Source of the DNA: Siphonodentalium dalli
Taxonomy: Eukaryota > Mollusca > Scaphopoda > Gadilida > Siphonodentaliidae
Assembly (NCBI GenBank): GCA_032622095.1
Contig: CP136061.1
Coordinates: 59,665,301-59,729,300, forward strand
Direction of reading: 5' to 3'
DNA length: 64,000 nucleotides
The position numbers were made by a program, and so were the translations under genes. The notes beneath the pieces are model-generated. The model searched no databases. It worked only from the letters and a program-made list of their open reading frames with translations, and was not told the origin of the DNA. Positions 37,180-49,270 of the stretch are shown here, piece by piece; positions within the stretch are counted from its first letter, which is position 1; each line of letters begins with the position of its first letter.

Positions 37180-38805
37180 GTCTTATATGTATATACTTAA
37201 ATACATAACGAAATACGATTCCAAATTCAATTAAACGGTCTTTAATTGACCATATCAGGAATATATTAACTGCGGCCCACTTTATTGTCACATGCTCAAG
37301 AAAGGCAATATGCCAGGAAGAGTTCAGTCCCCTTGCTACATTGGTCTGACCACCGCCATCACGTATACGAAATCTATATTTTTATTTAAGAGATTGGTCG
37401 GTTTAAATTCATTCTTATTTGATCTAGCCAATTTCGAAATGAATATATGCAGGGTTTCTCAGAAAAATAGAGAATGAATTGAAACCAAGTAAAGTCTTTA
37501 AAACATATGGGCGCTTTCCTCACAATCTGTATACGCGATGGAATATATAGCAGGGGACGTACTCTGCCTTGCCTTTTGCAAGAAAAGTCTGGACCTGATT
37601 TTTCTTAATGTTACGGCTTGAATTCTTTCTATTGCAAGTTAAGTCCACACAAGTGTAGTTAACATCATATCGATTTGACACCCAGACTGGGGTTAAAGAG
37701 AAGCGTGCATTATTTTAGGCTTCAATCGCAACGGGACTTTGAAACTTGCCTTATATAAAGAGCGTTTAGGCAAATTTGCTTGTCAATATTAAGGTGCGTT
37801 GATTGGAGAGGGTCTTCAAAATATACGTGTGTTACTACTGAACGTTGTGTTTACCCCCAGCAATTTTTCACTAAATCTGTGTCAAATTCGTGAATAATCT
37901 ATATATTCGATGTGATCATTATATATGATGAAACGTTCAACTGGTCGGCATTGGAACCATGATTTGAGCTGAAGAAGAACCATGTAATATTTGGATTGTT
38001 TGTTAAAACACGATAGTATTCTATACTCGTGCATTAATGTTTTAATGTACAAATTAAAATGCAATACAAACCATGAATTCTTGCAATCGGAACAATGTGG
38101 TCCCAATTACGTTGCATGGGACTATACAAGGACACTAGTGAGAAATATATATTTCACCAAAGGCGAAGTTTAATAGGCATAGAAGGTGAAATGTTAGAAA
38201 ATTGTCACCTCTACCATTTACACGAACCCGTTTAATTTCGAATTTAAAAGTGACAACGAAACAAACATTTCGCGTCGTGGCTGTGAGCAAACTATAAAAT
38301 GACACGTTTAATCAGTACGATATTATAATTTATTAGACCCAGACATACATAGTGCAAGCAACAACGAACTAACAATGTAGACGTATACACAGTCAATGTG
38401 AGGTAAAGTGACAAGTTGGATGTTGAATAGCATGATGGTGGAAATTGTCATCCAATGCTCATAATATATGCCTACTACTCTGGTAGACAGGTGTAGTTAT
38501 TGTCCAGTTCCAGATCTGGGTTTAGTAAACTGTCGGTGAGATTACAATTCTACCAAGTCTTATAGAAACATTCTGGTCCACCTAAACTCCGATAAGGGGT
38601 AAATATACATTTATACAATTATATACACTTATGTTCATTGAAGATTCACGAAATAAAAAAAACGTATATGATATGGCTTAAAACCATCATGCACGGAACT
38701 TTAATAATGAGATAATTAAGATTTTGTTATCAGGCGAATATTTGGATCGCGATGAAAGAACAAGTATTTCTGTGTGATGGAAATTAAAAAAGGCTGCATA
38801 TAGCT
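37180..38805. other. Intergenic, nothing recognised
   Basis: One isolated ATAAAGAGCGTTTA motif near 37757 is seen. No coding exon or other repeat is recognised. Confidence 0.4.
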
Positions 38806-39141
38806 TTATATTGAATCAATCATACACTCAACAGTTAGCTTCCAACAACTCGAGATATCAGAATCAGTCACAACAGTCGTCACCATCTGGAACATGCAGG
38901 AGGAGGCATTCATCGTGCGGATCGAGGTATCCAACAGGGTGAAATTCCACGAGTATTCACGAGGCTCTTTCCGGGGTTCGGCTATCCGCCAGAGGCGCCC
39001 GAACTGTGCTTCGTCACGACCTATGACTGACGGCTTCCCCGGAGTCGAACCCAATGCGACCACTGTCAACCTCTCAGATGCATGGAACCCACAAAGAACG
39101 TCCAGCGAAGCAACCTCATTGTAATCAACGTAAGCTCTCAT
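38806..39141 (-). CDS. Unrecognised small ORF, 111 aa
   Basis: An ATG at 39141 opens 111 codons ending TAA, in locally higher-GC DNA than the neighbours. The product starts MRAYVDYNEVASLDVLCGFH and ends CWKLTVECMIDSI, with no signal peptide, membrane span or motif I know. A TATATAA sequence lies about 20 bp upstream on the same strand, and TTGTCAG|T could be a weak 3' splice site. It may be a terminal exon, a young gene or a chance frame. Confidence 0.3.
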   Translation of the reverse strand: MRAYVDYNEVASLDVLCGFHASERLTVVALGSTPGKPSVIGRDEAQFGRLWRIAEPRKEPREYSWNFTLLDTSIRTMNASSCMFQMVTTVVTDSDISSCWKLTVECMIDSI

Positions 39142-39582
39142 CGTTACTGACAACCGTTTATATATGATCCATTGAGCTATGCGAGTCCCAAGAAAAATAA
39201 AATTATATGGTATTTTATTTTGTGATTTCTTGACGTAAATAAAAAGCTAAATATATACTTTGACAATTAGAGTTTCGGTGGCTTAGAATTTGTCTACGAT
39301 ATTGTAGAAATTCTTATCATCGAATTTTTACTGGGGTCCCATGTAAAGTCAAACTGAAATGTTGCAGCTAATACCAGATCAGGTCCGGAAGTTGAGTGCG
39401 TCCTTGTAATCCCGCGGTTGATTTATATAAATAAATATATATACATGTACAACCAACTTCACAATACGGAATTTACAAACCGGCATGCTTGTGAATCTAT
39501 AAAATATCGAACATTTGAATATTTTCAAATTTTGTTATGAAATAGATATCTATATTAGATTTGTTAGAATAACCGTCTAATA
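39142..39582. other. Intergenic, nothing recognised
   Basis: AT-rich, no repeat or gene is seen. Confidence 0.45.
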
Positions 39583-39813
39583 CCATTTATATACTAAATG
39601 GATGAGTAGTTCCCTTAGGAAATGTTCAGATAATAAGTTGAACAAACATTTGTTGAAATTTTTATCTAAACATTTCTCCAACAAATAGGACTCATTCTGC
39701 ACATTTAAAAAAAAATCTGTCTGCTAATATTTCATGAACACCTCTCCAGAAGAATAATAAAACGATATATACTGTTCTAATTGGATGGGAGGATCCATTT
39801 AGTATACAAAGGG
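39583..39813. mobile_element. CCCTTT-TATACTAA inverted-repeat element, copy 1
   Basis: A 231-bp element with inverted ends (CCATTTATATACTAAATGGA left; CCCTTTGTATACTAAATGGA on the complement right). The interior GGAAATGTTCAGATAATAAG is shared with 55987-56211 in the opposite sense. A partial relative starts at about 15154 in brachyury intron 1. Confidence 0.75.
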
Positions 39814-40456
39814 ATACACATATTCGCAAGCAGATGTTCAACTAAGAACTTGCAAAATAGTGTTATCGGTTCTCGCTGGTCCGATAATGAAGTACTAGAA
39901 GTAATCAGTGGAAATTCACTGCGAAAATAATCAGCATGCTAAACTAAAATCGCTCTAACAAAAAAGTTACAATATATACAAAACAAATATACTAATCACA
40001 GACGTAGCAACTACATGTTATCACATTAATGTGTGCCTTGGCCGATAATCATTGTTAGCCGTCGACACAAGCTTTCAAAAGTCATCTCATTGAACGCAGC
40101 ACCCACGATATATTGCTTCCGGCTTTCTTTCAGGATGGTACTGATTGCTCTGCGCCATTGCATGGTACATGTTCTTCCATTATATGGTAACGTCCATTTT
40201 CTTTTTCTCTGCGAAATCAGAAAAAAATTCAAGGCATTTGAAACGTATGTATGTAACCAGCAAAGCATTCACACACAAGTCAAAAAGATCTAATGGAGGC
40301 GGTAACGCGTATAGTATTGTATTTGGCCTCAAGTTGGAAATATGAATTTGACACCCCTCCAAACTTGATATCCCGGAAGCCGACATCATAGTCCTGTCGC
40401 ACTTCAATTATATCGACATGCAGCATATTTGATACATATCAATGCTTCGTGTTGGT

Positions 40457-40777
40457 TTAAAGGACTGAAAGGTCTCTCTCACAACAACGTGCTGAAGGGT
40501 GCACATGCTTTGAAAATGTGCTGAAGGGTACACATGGTTTGTGATCGGCAGTAACTTCAAATGTGTTCCTGAAAGTATGGGCCCATCAGCAGTTTGTTTT
40601 CAGTTCATTTTAAATTTCATTGGAACGTAAACACTTATTCTCTAACAGAAATCATGACAGACACGAAAATAAAACGTCATTTAGAACAAGATTTCAAAAC
40701 CTGTGTACCCTTCAGAACATTTTAAAAACATGTGTACCTTCAACACCTTTTTTGGTGAGAGTGACCCCTTCAGCTAA
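40457..40777. mobile_element. TTAA-7 element with about 105-bp inverted ends
   Basis: TTAA at 40457 and CTAA at 40774 bound arms that match inverted over about 105 bp, each containing two GTGCTGAAGGGTRCACATG-type units. Length is 321 bp. No coding capacity. Confidence 0.7.
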
Positions 40778-42021
40778 AATAGGGCGCCTGTTTCCATTGC
40801 CGGTCCGTTGACTCATCATGCGGAAAGATCCAGTTGAAAGAAGGGTTATGTCGAAACGTGTTTGTAAAAATCACAGTTTTTTTCTTTTGAATATATCTGC
40901 AGAATACATAATCAGACACATGACCAATCAATGCCATTGTATCCATCACAATCTGAAAGCTGAACTGATATAGGCATTAGCCTCGCTGAACATCTGCAAA
41001 AAGGAGACTGCAATAATTGCTGTTATATATTTTTGCGCCAAACACCAACATGTTTAGCACATTCCACCGTTTCTCTACAATATATGTTTTGGTACGATAC
41101 TTAAATTAACATATTATGTTAATAAATACGTAGCGTACCAAAACAGAAATGTAATTTAACATCTAGATATCACTATACAACCCGAAGGACCAGGAACTTT
41201 TACAACAATAGTTATTTGTTATTAATTCATTCACGCTACATCTAAGAATTTTGCTACAAAATTTGACAAATTTATGTACATGTTTTATCATACACTGCTC
41301 ACCCCAATCATCAGCGTGTATTTTATGTAACATTACACAACATATAAATTGATTTAAACATTGATAAACTCACCCAGTTTCGCTGCATGGGTTGGACACC
41401 GACTGACAAATTGTTGAGTACAAACACTCTTACATTTTGTCTGTGGTTCATATTAATTATCATAACATATAAAACATAAATTAAATATTCACCATACCAT
41501 ACTGTGGGGGATTTGACATTCACAACTCTGGACATTTTTTTCCTCCTAACAAAATTAATTTAGATGAAGTTAACCAACATCAAAAATAGACAAACTAAGG
41601 GCAGTAGTAACTCAGGTAAAATAAATCATAACTGTAAATGTTGAGGAGGACTATAGCCCTCCTAGGACAAATCTAGGAGGGCTATTAATAGCCATCCTGG
41701 ATTTTCTAGATCGCCAGCCCTGACTACGAAGAAAGGTTGGCATGACTTCGTTCGCAGATTGCTGGTTCCAGCGGTCAAGTCGCTTTGTGTAGGTTTTTAC
41801 TGGGTGTTCGCAATTGGGGACATAGATAATAGTTTCTCAATTTTAATTTTTGAATATCATACACAAGAATATTCACTTGGAGACATTAGCTCATTATATT
41901 AAAAGATTGTCAATGAAATGACACCACCAATTTTAGTGATATACAATTTTATCTGATAGGAACTGGAAACGGAACGAAAGGTTGAACTCAATCGAGAGAG
42001 TGACATTTAGTTCTCACTATC
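40778..42021. other. Intergenic; short palindromes only
   Basis: A short inverted repeat TTTTGGTACG/CGTACCAAAA lies at about 41087-41146. A perfect 13-bp stem with a 7-nt loop is at 41653-41685. No gene is seen. Confidence 0.5.
41653..41685. repeat. Perfect 13-bp stem-loop
   Basis: ATAGCCCTCCTAG, a GACAAAT loop, then CTAGGAGGGCTAT. It stands alone, with no copy seen elsewhere in the window. Confidence 0.85.
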
Positions 42022-42117
42022 CACAAACATATGTTGATTTTATCCAGTGAAATATATTGTAAGCTCAATCACAAACATATGTTGATTTTATCCAGTGAAA
42101 TATATTGTAAGCTCAAT
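42022..42117. repeat. 48-bp direct duplication
   Basis: Two tandem copies of a 48-bp unit starting CACAAACATATGTTGATTTT at 42022 and 42070, essentially identical. The second copy runs into the LINE fragment. Confidence 0.9.
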
Positions 42118-43075
42118 CTTCCTTAACATATCCAGTGATTCCTCTTCCCTCTCTAACACCTAGCCCACAGTGAAACATTTCATACCCCTTGATAGCTATC
42201 TCAGCAGGTGTTAGGTCATATTTGTAGTTCTTGGGCTTCGGTTCTGTTACTGCCACTATAGCTGATTTTAATGCATTCACTTGTTTCTTTAGTTCATCCA
42301 TTTTATTTGCTATACTGTCTATAGACATTTTACTGTAAAACTATTTCCATTTCTGGCCTTCTTTGTTCTGTCTATTGTTTTGGTTTGAGCCTCACTAGTG
42401 TTCTGTCCCAAAGAGGGCCCCACACTCTGTATATCCATTCTCCATTTACTCCAGATTCCTTGATTTTTGCCTGTGCTTGTAATGCTATGGTCTCTTCTCT
42501 TTCTTTCCTATTTAAATCCCTAGTTATGGATAGTCAGTTTAGATTTCCATGTGCATTTTGTAGCTTCCCTAGATTTCTCCGCAGTTCGTTTCGGTTTTCC
42601 CTGCTATCAAATGTCATCAATGGTCTGGATGTTTGTTTCTTTTTGCCCAGTCTCGTTGTCTTCCTGATATTTGTGTCATTGACGGTCGATTCCCATACAT
42701 GCCAGCATCTCCTCTCTCAAGTCTGTCTTCCTTTCTGTGAGCATTTTAACTGTCGCCTGTGTTGGTATCTTGTTTATCTCCCGCTTGTGGTTCTTCGGTA
42801 TCGTTGATGTCTTCTTCCATGTTGTATATTATAATGTTGCATTCTCATTTTCCCTCCCACATATCTCCTTTACTGCTTCCCTGAATACTTTCACTTCTTC
42901 AGCTTCTTATCTTCCCGTGTCCCTCTTCTCTACTACACCATTCACAGTACTGAGGACTGTCTCTTTGTCATATTTCTTCTCGAGCTCCTCCTTGATTGTG
43001 TTTCGCTACCTTTTCCTTCACAACCTGTTCCATATCTTACCACAGTTTCGATGCGTTTGGTAAACTATTCCATAT
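42113..43075 (-). pseudogene. LINE fragment: ORF1 and the start of ORF2 endonuclease
   Basis: On the minus strand, frameshifted ORF1 pieces include NTIKEELEKKYDKETVLSTV and, near 42385-42490, a basic IYRVWGPLWDRTLVRLK stretch like the ORF1 C-terminus of invertebrate non-LTR elements. Then ORF2 starts at 42328 (MSIDSIANKMDELKK... EPKPKNYKYDLTPAEIAIKG, CGLGVREGRGI). This matches the opening of the apurinic-type endonuclease of two-ORF LINEs (EVKPKN, GREGRGI). It stops after 71 residues; no reverse transcriptase follows. Plus-strand open frames across it are antisense. Confidence 0.75.
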
Positions 43076-43235
43076 AATTATGCAGCTAAGAGATTAACCG
43101 CGAATTAATATCGAAATAAACCACTTTATTGTGCATTTATATACACATCATATACTCCATCTTCAGTTTGATCTTTATTTTTATTAAAAAAAAGCTATTT
43201 GTATTCCTGGAATCGGGAATTATGTTGTTGTTGTT

Positions 43236-43737
43236 TTAAAGGCACGTGAGGCCTTAGTTGTCGAAAATATTCATATTTGTTCCAATCACCGTAAACAGAA
43301 AAACATTAAAACGCATACAGTTTCGTTCATATATACCATGACCATCCCGTAAACAGCATGTTATCATAAAGATTTACTATATTTTACCTGAGCAAGAGCC
43401 TGATTGTGTTACAGAAGACAACACAATGCTGCTGGCTAATCACACACAAATGGCATAAACGCTCTTTATTCGTTCCATATCAGGAATTAACCCACAAAGA
43501 ACGCTCTTTATGTTTACCATCATAATATAAACAAATACAAGAAAAGTAACTTTTTATGCTTTTGTTTACATAACAATGGTCAAAAATATGACAATAACAT
43601 ACTGTTTATGCGATATTTCTTATTTGTATACGGACAAAGTCTGTCTACATTTTGTTGTTCTTTCTGTTTGTGGCGGTTTTTGACGGGTGGAAATATTTTC
43701 ACAGGATACCCACCGCCAAGGCCAACCGTACCTTTAA
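43236..43737 (+). mobile_element. TTAA-4 miniature element, copy A
   Basis: Exactly 502 bp between TTAA pairs. Ends are AGGCACGTGAGGCCTTAG and, on the complement, AGGTACGGTTGGCCTTGG, imperfect inverted repeats. The centre (about 43450-43525) has AAACGCTCTTTATTCGTTCC, ATATCAGGAATTAACCCAC and GAACGCTCTTTATGTTTACC, i.e. two 13-mers about 43 bp apart. Copies at 53372-53873 and 54721-55223 are inverted. Confidence 0.92.
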
Positions 43738-43982
43738 TTGTGGCCCGGAAGAGATAGACCATAGTTAAAGAATACTGCAATCTTCAACATAAACAAATTA
43801 AGCAATTTCTCCTTTTGTCAAGTTCATGTTAATAAGTATGATGTCGATATAACTATATAACGGATGCCAATGAAAAAAGTTACGAAGACACAATAGAAAT
43901 TATCGCCGCAGGAAAGGGCACATTTTCCTGCAGCACGAAGAAACAGATATGGTTATATTGTACACAACAGCTTATTTGAGAC

Positions 43983-44155
43983 ATTGTCCACACATAATCT
44001 GCTTAAAATTGCCTCATTATGAGTCGATAATGTGACTAAATTGCTCTCCTTCTTATTACACTATCGACTCAAAATGAGGCCATTCTAAGCAGATTATCTA
44101 CCTAAACTAGTACTATTATAAGCAGATAATGTGCGTGTTTTTGGGATAACATGCC
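43983..44155 (+). mobile_element. Palindromic miniature element, copy 1
   Basis: It contains GCCTCATTATGAGTCGATAA and its inverted partner CTATCGACTCAAAATGAGGC, within outer inverted AATCTGCTTA/TAAGCAGATT. The same 173-bp sequence recurs at 47496-47668. Confidence 0.7.
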
Positions 44156-44289
44156 GTTTCGTAAACAGAACATCGGAAGTGGTGAGTCGGTTTATATTGA
44201 AGTGGTGAGTCGGTTTACTGCTTATTATTAGTTAAGTGTTGGTATCTATACCATATTATATAACTTATCAGTTAAGTGTGATTCATGCA

Positions 44290-44515
44290 TAGTATGTTAA
44301 ATTCCCATTGTTATAAAATGAGGCGAAGAACACGAATAAAGCTGCACAATATGTGCACTGCTTCTCAATGTAAACAAATAATTGAAAACAAATGCATTCT
44401 CTAGCCGTTATGGTGCATACTATGGACAATGTAAACAAATAATCGAAAACATGCATTTTCTAGCTTTTTTATGCTGCATACTATAATGGACATTGTAAAC
44501 ATATTCTATATGTAA
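44290..44515. repeat. Diverged tandem repeat of about 70 bp
   Basis: AATGTAAACAAATAAT-GAAAAC followed by CATTCTCTAGC and TGCATACTAT occurs twice, with a third partial AATGTAAACATATTC. No coding potential. Confidence 0.65.
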
Positions 44516-44662
44516 TATTTCTTACCATAAAACATCCTGTTCTTTCAAAGTTGTTCCATTCGCTTCTGTTTGTGTTTTATACATGTATCTGTTTACTTGT
44601 ACATTGCGATTCGCGTGCATGCAATCAAACAATACAACGCTAACAATCATCACAAACTTTCC

Positions 44663-47111
44663 GGTCCGAATCAGCATCTCCAGTTTAGACCTAGTTTAAA
44701 CTACCAGTTTAAACTGGGTTTTAGTAGTAAAACCAAGTTTTTCTCCACCGCTGGGACGACATAGATTTGGTCGATTGCGTTACCTGTGGGCCTCACTTGT
44801 CCAATTGCAAGAATAGGAGGCGTGGTCTGTCTGTTTATTATCGTCACTTGTCAATTCATTGTCCGGTCACGCGACCTGTTGTCGCTATATAATCTCCTAA
44901 TCAGGGGAATATCCCGTGCGCTTTGAGAAATCACGACGAATGCACGGTATGTTGTATAACGGTTAGATATTATCTAATATCATGGACGAACGTGACTTTT
45001 GGAACTCAAAAATATCTCTTGAGGGCATGGGTGGGGGCCCATAGAAACCCCATAGAAACACCACCACCCCGGGGGTACCATCCGGACGGGTGAAAATGGG
45101 GTATGGACCATTTTTGAGAACTGGGAAGGATTTCGGCGAATTTGACGGCATGAATGGGTGGCTCGCCCATAATACCCGATAGAAACATCACCCCTCACCC
45201 CGGGATAACAGGGGTATGGACGGTAAGGATTTAGGCTAATTAATTTGACAGCAGGAGTGGGTGGCACGATCAAAATACACCATAGAACCACCCCTACCAC
45301 CCCTCACCGGGGGGAGGGGTCCCACCAGAGGAGGTGAAATTGGGTACGCCCAAATACCGAATAGAAACACCCCAACCCTCACCCCCGGGGAAGGGTACCT
45401 CAAATAACGCATATAAACACCACACCCCTCACATCCGGGCGGGGTGGGGTGGGTTACCAACCGAGGGGTGAAGATGGGATATGAACCATGTTCGAGAACG
45501 GTAAGGATTTCGGCCAATTTGACGACAGGTGTGTGTGGCCCGCTCCAAATATCCCATATAGACACCCTACCCTCATCCCTGGAGGGTACCACCCTGCTGG
45601 GGTGAAAATGGGGTATGGAGAATTTTATTCATTATTCGCAAAAACATGCCTCTGTTGGTCAATATTACGGCATGTGTAGGTGGCCCGCCCCAAATACCCC
45701 ATAGAATGGGGTATGGACCGTTATCGAGAACGGTAAGGATTTCGGCCAATATGACGTCATTGGTGGTGCCCTCAAATAGTCATAGAAACACCCCCACCCT
45801 TACCGCTGGTGAAAATGGGGTCCGGTGGGGGTGGGGTGTTTCTATGGGGGGGGGGGCATTTGGGTTGTGTCACCCACCGTTCTCGAAAATGGTCCATACC
45901 CCATTTCACCCCCTCGGGGTGGTACCTCCGGGTGAGGGTGTTTCTATGGGGTAGTTGGAGCGGGCTACCCACACTGCTGACGTCAAATTGACCGAAATCC
46001 TTACCGTCCATACACCCATTTTCACCTCCTGGGGTGGTTCTCCCAGCGTTCATGGTGGGCTGTTTCTATGGGACATTTGAGCGGGCCATCCATCCATGCC
46101 GTCAATTGGCCGAAATCCTTACCAGTCTCGAAAATGGTCCATATCCCACGTTCACCCCCTCGGGTGGTACCCCCACCCCGGATGTGAGAGTGGGATGCTT
46201 CTATGGGTTATTTGGGGCTAGCCACCCACCCATACTATCAAATTGGCCGAAATCCTTACAGTTCTCCAAAATAGTCCATACTCCACCCACTCAGGGTGGC
46301 CGTTACCCTCCCCCGGGTGAAGGCTGGGGTGTCTCTGATAGGTATTTGGGCGGGCCACCAACCCATGCGTCGAATTGACCGAAAGAGACCTTTTTGTGAA
46401 TAAGGAATCAGTTTCAAAAGTCATGTTCGTGTCTAACGTGTCAATCTGATCAGTCCGATCCCGCCATGCTCTCAGCCGCCAAATCGACATCCGAACGAGC
46501 GAATTGCAAACAGACATATATAGCAAGAATCATCCATCACACTGGTACATATTTTGTTAGAATTTATCTCATAAGTACCGACATCGCCTCCCCGAATTCC
46601 ACTAAGACTCTCCTGCATCTACATTGAGTGACAAACGCCCGCGCATAAACGCCTCCCCCAATTCAAAATAAACACTCCCATATTCACGAAGAAACAACAT
46701 CAATATTGGGCGAAAAATATCGGCCGAATAATTAAACCCAAAAAACCTGGGGTAGGGTGGTTTAACTTTGAATTTTGTTCAAAGTATATTTAAAGGTGTA
46801 TGTTCGAGGCGAGACGTATGGTACGTATAAATCATATATACCTAAGCTTATACTGATGAGTATATAGCCAATTCACCACAAACAACTAGTAATATTACCA
46901 TAACTTTATCACGTTAATAAAACCTAGTTTCAACTTAAACTGAGTTTATCACAAAACTTGGTTTAAGTACGCTAAAACCCAGTTTTACTCCCATAAACCT
47001 GGTTTAACTACTGTAAAACCAAGTTTAAACCCTACTTAAACCTAGTTTAAACTGGAGTTAAACCTGGTCTAGAATAAAACCTAGTCTAAACCAGAGATGC
47101 CGATTCGGACC
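44663..47111. mobile_element. 2.45-kb composite inverted-repeat element
   Basis: Terminal inverted repeats GGTCCGAATCAGCATCTCC (left) and the complement of GATGCCGATTCGGACC (right) bound the element. Just inside both ends are arrays of AGTTTAAACC-type motifs: a few at 44690-44755, many at 46925-47095, with each motif itself near-palindromic. The middle is a GC-rich minisatellite (44990-46390). No transposase is seen. Confidence 0.7.
44990..46390. repeat. GC-rich minisatellite with internal inversion
   Basis: Units of roughly 115-135 bp contain CCGAAATCCTTACCGTTCTC, AATGGTCCATACCCCATTTT, CACCCC-GGGGTGGTACC and GTTTCTATGGGGTATTTGG. From about 44990 to 45780 they run in one direction and from about 45840 to 46390 in the other, meeting head to head near 45800. 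The segment is far richer in G+C than its surroundings. Open frames here reflect the repeat. Confidence 0.85.
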
Positions 47112-47495
47112 TCCGAGATTTCGATCGCAAATCTCGCATGTTTAGGGAAAGAAAACTGTTATCAGAGTGAATATTTAGATGTAATTGATATTTCTGGGAT
47201 TTATTATACACATGACATGAGCGATTAAATCTCACACTTGAACGTGAGACAACATTTGTCTGGAAGTTTTTCATCAACATATCCTGACTCGTTTATGTAC
47301 CCAGTCAACATATCCTTGTGCAAATACGCACATAATAGACCTATAATGCGAATTTGGTACATACTGTGATTATTTTATTCTAAAATTAGCAGATAATGGA
47401 CGCATACCAGTTATTTCCTTTTATGGCGCAGGCGACAGTGAAAACACGTGTTAAAAAGCGTACACATGAAACGTCGTGAGTTGGCTTCTTTGCGT
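47112..47495. other. Intergenic, nothing recognised
   Basis: No gene or repeat identified. Confidence 0.4.
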
Positions 47496-47668
47496 CATTG
47501 TCCGCATATAACCTGCTTAAAATAGCCTCATTATGAGTTGTTAATGTGACTAAACGCTCTCATTTTCAGCACATTTTCGACTAAAAATGAGGCGATTCTA
47601 AGCACATTACCTACCTAAAACAAGTTCTATTATAAGCGGATAATGTGCGTGTTTTCGAGATAACAGGC
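47496..47668 (+). mobile_element. Palindromic miniature element, copy 2
   Basis: Same sequence and direction as 43983-44155 (GCCTCATTATGAG ... CTAAAAATGAGGC ... AAGCGGATAATGTGCGTG), with scattered differences. Confidence 0.7.
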
Positions 47669-48196
47669 TGACCCAGTACAATTGTGAAGCGCAATATCAT
47701 TGATAAATTATCTGCTATTCTGATCATTGTTGGTGTGAAAACCCATTCTAACTGATGCGCCAAAAATCGATTTAGTAACTTGTCAATTCTTGAGAAAGAG
47801 AATAAGACATTCGAAAACTGCACATTTTGTGCTATCCAATCGGACGATATAACACCGAACCGGACACCAAAAAGAGGAACCAGGCAGATTGTTTCGATTA
47901 CAGCCTCTGATATTAGTAGTTTTCGATTTAGTCCCCATATTTTGATCCAGGATAGTGATCATTTCAGCAAGCACTCGACGTATTGTGCGTGAATCATAAT
48001 TTTAACGTATCAGAAAACAATAACAAATTGGATGACGGTCTTTATGTTGTACAAATATTGGCGACAAACAACAAGAGCGCTCTTTATTGTCGCGCGCTGA
48101 AATTCAACAAGCCCACGACACGGAACATATTTGAATCGACCATATTTTTCCTTTCCTATCACGTCGGCAATTTTTCCAGTGCAAATAAACTGGATA

Positions 48197-48895
48197 TCTT
48201 CTATATATATATTTTGAGACTTCCGTGTGTATATCCTTTATAGACTCGAAAACGGCTCGACCGATTGAGCCCAAACTTCCTATCTGAGGGTAAAAATCGA
48301 CGGGTATAGTGTCATCGCACCATTCGCGAGCCCGTGCGACCACTCCTTCACCCTTCAACTGCCATCGTAATGGGAATTGATGGGTTAATCGCGTGATAAT
48401 TAATGAGCGTTTGTCTATGAGGCGTCGCTATTAAAGAGCGTTTATCTACTTTAGTGAAAATATATACGGCATTTGACCGTCTCGGAAACTGGGGATATCG
48501 AGACGTAATTTCGTAATTACGGGTTTCAAGGGACGGGGGATATTTTCGTCGTGTCAGTTTGTCCACCCGATGTGACATTGACCTTGAAACGGGTACCCAC
48601 AAATGACCTTGTGCGATATCTCGGTAGTCAGCGGTGACATCGATGTGAAATTTGTTATGTATGGTCAACTCGGGACGGGAAATATTTTTGTCGGGTTATT
48701 TTGTCCACCCAACATGACATTGACATGGGTACCCACAAATGACCTTGGGCGATATCTCGGTAGTCAGCGGTGACATCGACGTGAAATTTGTTATGACGGG
48801 GAATATGCCTGTACGGGGTTACCTTGAAAAACAGAAATTAATGGATCGACCAAAGCCATGGGACCAATCCCGCAAGTGGCGGGCTAATCTGCTAG
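48197..48895 (+). mobile_element. Non-autonomous Helitron, about 700 bp
   Basis: It starts A|TCTTCTATATATATATTTTG. It ends with a perfect 5-bp stem CCCGC-AAGTG-GCGGG (48869-48883), then CTAATCTGCTAG and T. The 12-nt gap from hairpin to CTAG and the A|T target fit Helitrons. The interior has a tandem duplication of about 130 bp (48530-48800: GACATTGAC, GGGTACCCACAAATGACCTT, CGATATCTCGGTAGTCAGCG). The exact 5' base is uncertain by 3 nt. No Rep/helicase. Confidence 0.75.
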
Positions 48896-49040
48896 TATTA
48901 GATAATTGTCAGGCGACATATATTTATGCACAAGGACCACAAGAGCATCGCTAGCGTGGCTAAACGTGCATGTTCTAGCTAATAGATTACTTGTAAAATG
49001 CTTATAAAATTTCGTATACATTCCATTTCATATGTCGAAA

Positions 49041-49270
49041 ATAAATGGACGGAACTCATATTCGAAGTTGGTCTGTATTTTTGACCGAGAAACACACAGA
49101 CCAACTATTGTTCTGATGAATTATTCCAAATTGGAATTATCGCCCGCAAACCAAAATATAATGTAATCGCGTGGTAAATTCTAAGCCGAAAAAGGGATGC
49201 AATTCATGTAAAGATAATTGGACAGAACCATATTCGAACTTAGCCTGTATTTTTGGCTGAGAAACACACG
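49041..49270. repeat. Diverged direct duplication, about 173-bp period
   Basis: ATAAATGGACGGAACTCATA...TGTATTTTTGACCGAGAAAC recurs as ATAATTGGACAGAACCATAT...TGTATTTTTGGCTGAGAAAC. Two units only. Confidence 0.65.

Noticed and set aside
42385-43063. Open frames of 140 and 108 codons on the plus strand
   Set aside because: The opposite strand encodes LINE ORF1/ORF2 pieces; the plus-strand frames are antisense shadows.
44963-46526. Many Gly/Pro-rich open frames
   Set aside because: They come from the GC-rich minisatellite and occur on both strands.
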